Shown: piece after piece, positions 48,818-56,933 of the stretch | Layout: the number at the start of each line of letters is the position of its first letter | How positions within the stretch are numbered: position 1 is the first letter of the stretch | Assembly: GCA_001310375.1 (NCBI GenBank) | Contig: BAXC01000015.1 | Span: forward strand, 1-56,933 | Source of the DNA: Bacillus sp. JCM 19041 | GTDB lineage: Bacteria; Bacillota; Bacilli; Bacillales; Bacillaceae_D | Length of the DNA stretch: 56,933 nt | Direction: 5' to 3' | Notes under the pieces: generated by a model | What the model was told of the DNA's origin: nothing | Databases searched by the model: none | What the model saw: the letters and a program-made list of their open reading frames with translations, nothing else | Made by a program: the position numbers and the translations under genes

Positions 48818-50588
48818 TGGCGATTGAAGTAGGCGAGTCCGCAAATATTTCAATTGATTTCAAACAAATAGAAAAAGGTGGAAAAGCCTTAAGTGGCATA
48901 AGGGATACTATTCAAAGTATTAGAACCGAATTTAATGAACTGTTTTCAGCTTTTTCCACTGGTGATATAGTTGCTTCAATTTTAGGAATTACAACCGCAG
49001 TCGGTTTAGTATTGATCGGAATCTCACAGTTGGCATTAGCATTTACAACTCTTGCAAGTATTTTCAGTTTTGTCGGCACATTGTTAACTTCCATTGTGAT
49101 TCCAAGCTTAACAGCTCTGTTAGCCCCAATTGCCTTAATTATTGCCGGAATTGCCGCTCTTGCAGCTGGTTTGATTTACTTATGGAACACAAACGAAGCG
49201 TTTCGAAATGGTGTCATCCAAGCGTGGGAAGCAATTAAATCGGTCATTGAAACAGTTATTTCAACCATTACTGTTTTCGTAGCTGAAAAACTAGCACAGA
49301 TCAAAGCTTTTTGGGATGAACATGGTGCTTCGGTGATGCAGGCAGTTTCGAATGTTTTTACTGGTATTATGGCTATTATCCAATCAGTTATGGATGCAAT
49401 TCTTGGCATAATGCAGTTTGTTTGGCCATTTATTGTGTCTTTAATTCAAATGGTTTGGGGAAATATTCAAGGCGTAATATCTGGAGCATTAAATATTATT
49501 ATGGGCTTAGTGAAAACCTTCGCCGGTCTTTTTACTGGAGACTTTTCTTTAATGTGGGAAGGCGTTAAACAGCTCTTTTTTGGTGCGCTTGAAGCGATTT
49601 GGAATTTGGTGCAACTTCTACTTTACGGAAAGTTATTAAAAATTGCTGCTTCGCTTTTTAAAGGCTTGATGGGAGTATTTTCTTCGATGTGGAGCGGTAT
49701 CAGCAATTTATTCTTAACGGCTTTGAATGGGATAAAAACATTTTTTTCTACTATCTTCATGCTATTCAAGGTTTAGTAGGTAGTGTAATGACAGTTATAC
49801 GCACTGCAGTAACAAATGGTTTAAATATGGCATCAGGAGTTGTCCAAACAGTTCTTACAGCTATCCGCACGGTGTTCTTAAACGTGTTTAATGCTGTAAG
49901 AAATGTAGTTTCTACTGCAATTAGTTTTGTAAGTAATTTCATTTCAACGGGAATTTCTGCTGCTCGCACAGTAGTTACATCTGGTCTGAATGCAATTCGC
50001 TCGACGTTTATGAATATCTTTAATGCTGTTCGTACAAGTGTCTCAAATGCAATGACAACTATTCGAACTGCAATTTCGAATGGAATTCAAAGCGCGTGGC
50101 AAACGGTCATGAACTTTGTAGGACGCTTCCGTAATGCAGGTAGAAATATTGTTACGAGTATTGCAGATGGAATTAGAAGTGCAATAGGTTCAGTCACTAG
50201 TGCTATTTCAAATGTAGCGGGGAAAATTCGCGACTTTCTGCCTTTTTCTCCTGCTAAAGAAGGACCTCTTCAAGACATTCATCGATTAAACTTTGGAGGG
50301 CCCATTAAGGATTCGATTAATGGTGATATACCGATTATTGAACGTGCATTTACAAAAGCATTAGTTCTTCCCGATATTCAAGGAGCTGGTACGCTTGTCA
50401 GTAGAAGTCTTGAGAGTTTAGAGCGTAACCGAGGTACAAATGCTCAAAATGCTAGTTTTGAAAGAATGACAGTTGAAGTCCCTGTACACCTTGAGGGCAA
50501 ACAAATTGCAAGAGTGACAGCTCCATTTATGGATGCTGAATTAGGACGAAGAGGTCAAATGGCGATTCGAACAAGGGGACGGTATTAA
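48817..50588 (+). CDS. phage tail tape measure protein (short; frameshifted)
   Basis: The tape measure protein sets tail length and is injected or lost at contact. About 590 residues when joined. The N-terminus is polar (GESANISIDFKQIEKGGK), then there are long hydrophobic and amphipathic helices (IPSLTALLAPIALIIAGIAA), tryptophan-bearing repeats typical of siphovirus tape measures (LIYLWNTNEAFRNGVIQAW), and Ile/Val-Arg-Thr-Ala helical repeats (VMTVIRTAV, VLTAIRTVF). The C-terminus has DFLPFSPAKEGPLQD, the usual ending region. One break near 49760 is a missing A (TTCAATGCT). A short tail of roughly 90 nm is implied by about 0.15 nm per residue. Confidence 0.86.
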
Positions 50589-50606
50589 TGAGAGGGGGCA
50601 CAATGA

Positions 50607-51326
50607 ATGAATGCTTGGTTTTCATTTAATGGAGTTAATTTTTCGAAGTGGTTAAAGCTTCTTGGGGATAACCGGGCAGTACTCCCACCGCGCAAAGTGA
50701 CAAACGTGGAAATGAAAAGTGGAGTCATCGCTGCGAATAAGCGTTGGGGAGAGCGCCAAATTGAAATAGAAGTATTAATGCTTGCGAAATCTTATGAGGA
50801 ACAAAGGAAAATGATGCGAGAGATGGCCCCGTTGTTGGCTTTGGAAGAAGGAGAACTTATATTCTTCGATGAACCAGAGCTTTCCTATAAAGCATTTGTA
50901 TCTGATTTTACCGATTTCTCTGGAAAAGGGATTTTGAAGACAGGCAAGATTGTCTTTCAAATTTCTGAACCTGTGGGTACAGGTCTGAAGAAGCAGGTCC
51001 AATTAAATGACGAAAACAATACGATTAATTATGAAGCATCAGCAGAAGCGATGCCTATTTTTTCTATATTATTTGAAGAAGATTCATCAGATTTTGTCAT
51101 TGAAAAAGACAACAAACCATTCCGATTAATAAGATCGTTTAAAAGTGGAGATCGGGTTTGGATTGATACGGAAAAAGGGTTAATTCGTCACAATGATGAG
51201 CTAGCGATGCCAATTCTGGATCTCCGGTCACGATTCACTGACTTATTCCTAAAAAAAGGAGAAAATCATTTTAATTTACCAGACAATGTAGAAATAGAAG
51301 CCGTTTTTAACGAAAAATGGTATTAA
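50607..51326 (+). CDS. phage distal tail protein (Dit)
   Basis: A 239-residue distal tail protein that forms the hub between tube and fibre. It has FSFNGVNFSKWLKLLG, ERQIEIEVLML, the YKAFVSDFTDF beta strands of the N-terminal Dit domain, and a C-terminal galectin-like half (ENHFNLPDNVEIEAVF). ATG 50607 has a GAGAGGGGG site. Its place between tape measure and tail fibre is diagnostic for siphovirus tails; no sheath gene is present. Frame intact. Confidence 0.85.
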   Translation: MNAWFSFNGVNFSKWLKLLGDNRAVLPPRKVTNVEMKSGVIAANKRWGERQIEIEVLMLAKSYEEQRKMMREMAPLLALEEGELIFFDEPELSYKAFVSDFTDFSGKGILKTGKIVFQISEPVGTGLKKQVQLNDENNTINYEASAEAMPIFSILFEEDSSDFVIEKDNKPFRLIRSFKSGDRVWIDTEKGLIRHNDELAMPILDLRSRFTDLFLKKGENHFNLPDNVEIEAVFNEKWY

Positions 51327-51348
51327 GGCAAAGGAAGGAGGGATATGA

Positions 51349-54300
51349 ATGAACCTATTCGTGTTTAACAGTGAAGAGAAACTTCTTGCTGTTCTTGATG
51401 AACGGCATGTGGTAGAAGCGATTCACACAGAACAATTAAATAATGTTCATTCGCTAGAATTTACTGTTTTAGCTAATAGCGATCATGCTTTTGGAATTAT
51501 GGAAGGGAACTTGGTTGCATTTTGTGATCAAGACGACAACGAATTCCAATTGTTTGAAATTGCGATTATTGAGGACAACCATGGAGATGTTGCATTAAAG
51601 ACAGCGGTTTGTGAGCATGCAATAAATGAATTATTAGATGAGTATGTGAAAAGTGCTGTGTTCGAGAAGGCAAGTGCGGATAAAGTATTGGATTATTTAC
51701 TTTCGTCAACCCGTTGGCAAAAAGGGGAAGTCTCTGCGCTTGGAGAGGCATCGTTTAAGATTGAAAGCTCGAATGTAAAAAGCGCTTTAAATGAATTGCT
51801 TAATACATGGCATGGCGAAGTAAAATACCGCGTCTCCATTTCCGGAAACAAAATTGCAGGTCGGTACATCGACATTTTGTCCCGAAGAGGTAACGACACG
51901 GGGAAGCGGTTTGAATACGATAAAGATGTAAAGGAAATTGAGCGCACCGTTGACATGACAGGAGTCAAAACAGCTATTAGAGGGTACGGTCAGCCGAAAG
52001 AAAACGAAAATGGAGATTCTGGTGAACCGTTAACGTTTAAAGACGTAGTTTGGAAAAAAGAAAATGGAGACCCTGTGGATAAACCAAAAGGTCAAGATTG
52101 GGTTGGGGACGAACACGCCCGTCTTATTTGGGGAAGAACAGACCAAAACGGCAAACGACATCGCTATGGCATTTATGAACAATCAGATGAGAAGGATGCT
52201 GAAAAGTTACTGCAACAGACGTTTGAATACTTGGAGTCGACCTCTTCTCCATTGGTGAATTACGCGGGTAAAGTAATCGATTTGTTCCGTCTATCACTTT
52301 ATGAACATGAACGTGTACACCTTGGAGATACAGTAGCAGTACTGGATGATGACGTGTATCCAAAAATTCAAGAACGTACAAGAATCATTGAAATAAAGCG
52401 AGACTTGCTTGACCCCACAAATGACGAAATCGTGCTAGGCGAATTTTGCCACTCTTTTCTGATCCCAATCAAGAACTTCAACATGTCGTAGCAAAAGTAA
52501 AAGAGAATGCACATGTTTGGGATAGAGCAGGCCGCCCTATTAGTCCCGGTTCATTTCCAGATATACAACCTGAAACACCAGCAAATGTAACGGCGACAGG
52601 GTTGTTTAGTGCAGTGATGGTGGAATGGGACTTTAACCATGTAAATACCTATATTGCCGGATATGAAGTGTACGCCAGTGAAGTAGAAGGATTTGCAGGA
52701 ACACCTGAAACGCTTGTGTTCCGCGGAAGTGCCAATGGTTATTCCTTCCAGGGAGAGCCGAACAAACAATATTATTTTAGGGTAAGAGCTTTTAATTACC
52801 ATGAAAAGTACTCTGCTTTTTCTGAGGAAATAAGTGCGACAACAGCGCGAATTGTGTCTGATGACATTTTATTTGGAGAAGATATTGCCAATGAGTTGCG
52901 TCGTTTGTCTGAAAGAGCGCAGATCATAGCAGACGGGTCGCTAGGCATTGATCAAATTAAGCAAGAGGTTTTTGATCAAGTCGAGCGGGATACGCGCCGT
53001 TATACCGATCAAGAAATTCAGCATGTTGAAAATCATATCAATCAAGAGCTGGCTGATAAGGCTGGCTTTAATTATGTGGACGGGAAGTTTACTGATGCCA
53101 TTGAGGTGATAAACGGTGTTGAAGGTGACATACGTAAGGATCTAGCGGACAAAGCAGGACTAAGTTATGTTGATGGCAAGTTTGAGGCAACTGATGATCA
53201 AATCAATGCAATAAATGACGGTATATCAACTATTAATACAGATTTGGAAATAGTAGATACTGGTTTATCCTTGCGTATTGAAGGCGTTGAGGGCGACCTT
53301 GATAAAAAGCTTGATACGGGCGTGTATACAGAAAGAATGACAAGCATTGACGCCAGTATACAAGGCATTAATACAAAGGTTTCAGATCATACAACAGACA
53401 TTAACACTGTTACTGGAGAAGTATCAGGGGTTAAGTCCAGAACTTCCACTTTAGAGCAACGAGCGGACGCCTTTTCTGTCAATTTAACCTCGTTAGAAAC
53501 AAGTTTTGGGAATATGGAGATTGGCGTTCAAAACCTGCTTACCGGAACAAGTGATGCTTTTCAAACTTATGATCAAACAAGCACTTGGGGAGATTGGACG
53601 CATAATTCATCAGCGAGGAATATTTCCATTCAAGAAGGAGAAACATACACGGCTAGAATTTACCTAAAACCAAGCGCGAGTAATACAAAACGCGTCCGCA
53701 TTATGGTTAGGACCCATGGGGAAAGTGGTGAAAGTGTACGAAACGACTTTTTTGGAAATTACATTTCACCCGGTCAAGAAGGGTATTCAACAATCACATT
53801 TACTGTTCCGCCGAATAGAGTTCTTATGAGTGTTCACGCTATTCGATTCGATAGCAGCACATCGAGCAGAAGTATCGTTGAATACAAAGAATTGAAGTTG
53901 GAAAAAGGAACAAAAGCTACCGGGTGGCAGCCCGCGACAAGAGAGATAAAAAGCGAGATTGAAGGTCTTAAAGAACGCACCACGAAAACGGAAACGGATC
54001 TATCGGTGTTGCCGGGACTTATTTCTGCGAAAGCTTCCCAAGGCCAAGTTGACCGAATTGAGAGCAATAGCTTGATGTAAAGGTTTATACGCAAAAAATG
54101 TCCGAATTAACTATTGATTTAAATCGTATACGTGGAGACGTAACTAGCACAACTACAAAGGTTGATAATCTAACAGGTGAAGTTAGTTCGTTGACCGACA
54201 AAACGGGTGCTTTAGAGTTAACTGCAACCGGGTTTAACACTAAAATAGCAGAGTTAACCAATGAATTAGTAAATGTCGGTTCGGGAGGAAAAAATTTAAT

Positions 54301-56889
54301 TCTCGAGTCAAACAAAGTTATAAGAAATTCTAGTTATTTAATAAACAGATTCACTCTGTCAGAGGATTTCATACCGGATCAAACATACACATTAACAATT
54401 AAAGGTGACATTAATGAGGATTCTCATTTTGGGGTTTGGCAAAATGGTGGCAGTACAAGTAGAGGGTCTATGATCAAAGACGAGAAGACAGGTTTCCATA
54501 CTTTGACGTTTGTTTCAAGTACTACTCTATTTCCACAAGATAGTAGGTTGATAAATATTTACAATAGACCAAATCCGAATCCAAACAGAGGTACTGCAAC
54601 AATAGAATGGATCAAGTTAGAGAAGGGGAACAGGTCTACAGGCTATTCGCCAGCACCCGAAGACGTAGACATGCGAATTAAATTAGCAGAAACAGCAATT
54701 GATCAAAAAGCTGATTCCATTGACTTAAGAGCGACTAAAACACAAATTGAAGGTATCGCTGGACGCATGACCAAGGCAGAGGGTGAAATATCTGTTCAAG
54801 CTGATCAGATTACGCAAAGAGTATCAAGGGATGGCATTATTAGCGCCATTAATTTGACGCCCGAAAGTGTAAAGATCGATACCCGTTTATTACAAGTAGG
54901 TAACTTTAGCAATATGGTACCCAATTCAAACTTTGAAAACGGCTTAGGTTCCCATTTTGTAAGTGGAGGTTCTTGGGTTGTAAGGGAAACGTCAGTTGCA
55001 AGAGTTGATGGCGCAAGAGTCTTAGAAAGCACTAGTTTAACTAGTGAAAATAGGCTTGCTTTTGGCGGTGATCATTTAGTAGAAGTACAACAAGATGAGG
55101 AATATTACTTTTCTATTTGGGCTAGAGCATCCAATCCGGGAGGGGCTACTACTTGGAGAACTGTTAGGTTATCTTTTAGAACAGTAAACCCAGACGGATC
55201 ATTCCATAGCTTTATGGGAGAGGTCTCGGTTAACCTAAGATCAGGCATATGGACGAAAATACAAAGTTCTACAAAAATTCCTGCTGGCGCTTACAGGGGT
55301 GCATTATTCGTAAGAGTGATGAACGAAAGTGGGAATCAGTCAGTTTATTTCTCCGATCCTTTTCTTGGCAGGAAAAACAATGCTCAATTGATCGTAGACG
55401 GCGCTATCACAGCAGACAAAATGGCTGCTGGTTCAATAACCGCAGGAAACGCTGCCCTTGCAAATGCGGCGATCACACGCGCTAACTTACAAGAAGCCAT
55501 CATTACAAATGCTCATATTGCTGAAGCAACCATCCAAAGCGCCAAGCTAGCGAACGTCTCAGCAGATAAGATTAACACTGGTACATTGCGATCAATAAAC
55601 CTAAGTGCTGTAAACATTACAGGTTCGATTTTCACATCGACAAACGGGAACAACACAACCACCATTCGAGGCGGTTATTTTGATTCACGCGGTCGTTACA
55701 CTCGGACATGGTTTGGCTCAACCAAAACGCATACCGTCTCGCTTCGAGCATCAGATGGCTACTTCATGGCTGAAAACATCAATGAAGACCGCCGCCTTTA
55801 TTTCTCTGATTTTGGTATTTCGACATTCCTTCGTGGATACGATGATGAGAATGCCAATTATGAAAACCACGGATCTGGTGTTATTGAATTCTTTTCGCAT
55901 ATGTACAACAGTGGTGAGTGGGATGCTCCTAATGTTCGTGGACTTACGTTGTTTTCCAACCGGGGGAACATCGCTCTCAAAACAGAATTCAGGGATGTTA
56001 TTTTAGATGCTGAAAGGAACGTCAAAATCATATCTTCACGGGGAACGATTACTTTACGACCGCGAGATGATAGAAGAGCTGGGAATAACCATTTTCAGTT
56101 CGGCGTAAAAAATAACAACAGTCCAAGCGATACTGATGGATGGATTGCTTACGGTTCGCCGCTTACTAATTTCGGTAGTGGCTTGAGATTTCAAAAGACA
56201 AGCGCTGGGGAGCCTTACCTGTGGGTGACAAATGGGAATGGAGATAAAGGTACAGGATCGTTAAGTGCGAAAAGGCTGCATACGTATGATTGGTACGAGG
56301 GCATATCCGAGCTAAAACGAACAATATCTATGCTCTAGTCAGTAACGAGCTTCGTATCACGAATTTTAACGGTGTTACTGATTCGAGTCCGACTTACCGT
56401 GATTTGGCTTGTCGGGATATTCGAGCAAACACAATGCGAGTTAACGGTGGTAACAACTTGTATTTAGCTCCGGGACCAGGTAGCGAAGTACGAGTAACAA
56501 GCGCCGCTTTCTATAACGACGGTAGTCCCAATTATAGAGGGATTAGAGCATCCGAGTTTGAAAGAGGGTCATCCAGAACGTATAAAACGCAGATTGAAAG
56601 GTTTACTGGTAGTGGATTAGGTGTGATGAATGATTTATCCATCGTAACTTACTATATGAAAGCTGATTTAGAGTCAGATTCAGGAATTGAAGACCCGCGA
56701 TTAAGGATAGGTATTATTGCAGAAGATAGCCCGGTTGTGGCAACCAGAGATGGGCTAGGCGTGGAAGATGGAAGAGTTTTATTTCACGCAGTCAAAGCAA
56801 TACAAGAACTTGATATAAAGATTGAAGACACCGTTGATCGAGTGTCTTTTTTAGAGCTTGAAAATCAGTTGTTGAAATACGAAAAATAA
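51349..56889 (+). CDS. giant tail fibre / receptor-binding protein (Tal, FN3, coiled coil, carbohydrate-binding modules; frameshifted)
   Basis: About 1847 residues when three breaks are joined: near 52455 (one T in a T run), near 54075 (one G) and near 56290 (one T). Domains in order: Tal/prophage endopeptidase-tail hub (1-370; GVKTAIRGYGQPKEN); a fibronectin III domain (PETPANVTATGLFSAVMVEW, about 400-480); a helical shaft with two 31-residue repeats (LADKAGFNYVDGKF and LADKAGLSYVDGKF); two beta modules ending LEKGTKATGWQPA and LEKGNRSTGYSPA; a GAITADKMAAGSITA helix; a beta-rich tip; and an S74-like end (GIIAEDSPVVATRDG ... AIQELD). This should bind target-cell surface sugars. Confidence 0.85.
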
Positions 56890-56912
56890 AACGAATTAGA
56901 GGAGAAGATTTC

Positions 56913-56933
56913 ATGATTACATTTATGAAAAAG
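56913..56933 (+). CDS. start of next gene (partial at window edge)
   Basis: AGAGGAG stands 7 bases before ATG 56913; the window ends after seven codons (MITFMKK). In tail loci a small baseplate, holin or amidase gene usually follows, but nothing more can be said. Confidence 0.4.

Noticed and set aside
46155-56933. Contractile (R-type) tailocin or PBSX-like phage
   Set aside because: No sheath, baseplate wedge or spike gene; the tail tube and Dit/Tal order are of the non-contractile type.

Overview
The window is a low-GC Gram-positive chromosome segment from a Bacillaceae member. The block thiL-tsaE-tsaB-rimI-tsaD-ydiF-rex-tatA-tatC ... ydiK-ydiL-groES-groEL follows the Bacillus subtilis gene order. 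Ectoine uptake genes, a tandem crcB pair and very acidic lipoproteins suggest, but do not prove, a halotolerant or alkaliphilic bacillus.

Layout. 1-809: degenerate direct repeats with no convincing gene. 810-4260: DedA and MgtC membrane proteins, two broken crcB genes, and a Cys/Met PLP enzyme. 4261-4724: a 36-residue membrane peptide and initiator tRNA-Met. 4763-12095: the thiL-to-tatC housekeeping block. 12274-16114: a SAM (S-box) riboswitch operon, metN-metI-metQ plus an iron-type dehydrogenase, inserted between tatC and ydiK. 16139-19432: ydiK, a ydiL with an extra N-terminal repeat, and groES-groEL under a CIRCE operator. 19662-24074: a coiled-coil protein, a VUT-family queuosine-precursor transporter with a candidate preQ1 riboswitch, PsiE, a hydrolase and an HpaB-type hydroxylase. 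24104-35229: a molybdenum-cofactor and formate dehydrogenase island (moaB-mobA-moaC; moaA-moeA-mobB-moaE-moaD; a formate/nitrite channel; fdhA-DUF1641-fdhD). A 519-bp IS3 deletion derivative sits in the loop of the moaD terminator. 35244-40437: small membrane proteins, a ferritin-like protein, and a GT2-GtrA-YfhO cassette of the type that glycosylates lipoteichoic acid. 40698-46023: a HAD phosphatase, a lipoprotein and an ehuBCDA ectoine ABC transporter. 46155-56933: a phage-tail cassette.

The last block is the most interesting. An ArpU-type regulator, a divergent DUF4429/SHOCT gene, a LexA/SOS box, tail tube, tail-assembly chaperone with a probable -1 frameshift site, short tape measure (about 590 residues), distal tail protein and one giant tail-fibre gene (about 1847 residues) follow the ehu operon directly. 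No terminase, portal, capsid or sheath gene is visible. This is the layout expected of a flexible (F-type) tailocin, a headless non-contractile bacteriocin; lysis genes, if any, lie beyond the window.

Caution. About forty genes or gene junctions carry single-base frameshifts, including essential or near-essential genes (tsaE, tsaB). Wherever the break can be localised it looks like one missing base in a short homopolymer. These are most simply sequencing or assembly errors, so broken genes are annotated across their full reconstructed span rather than called dead.
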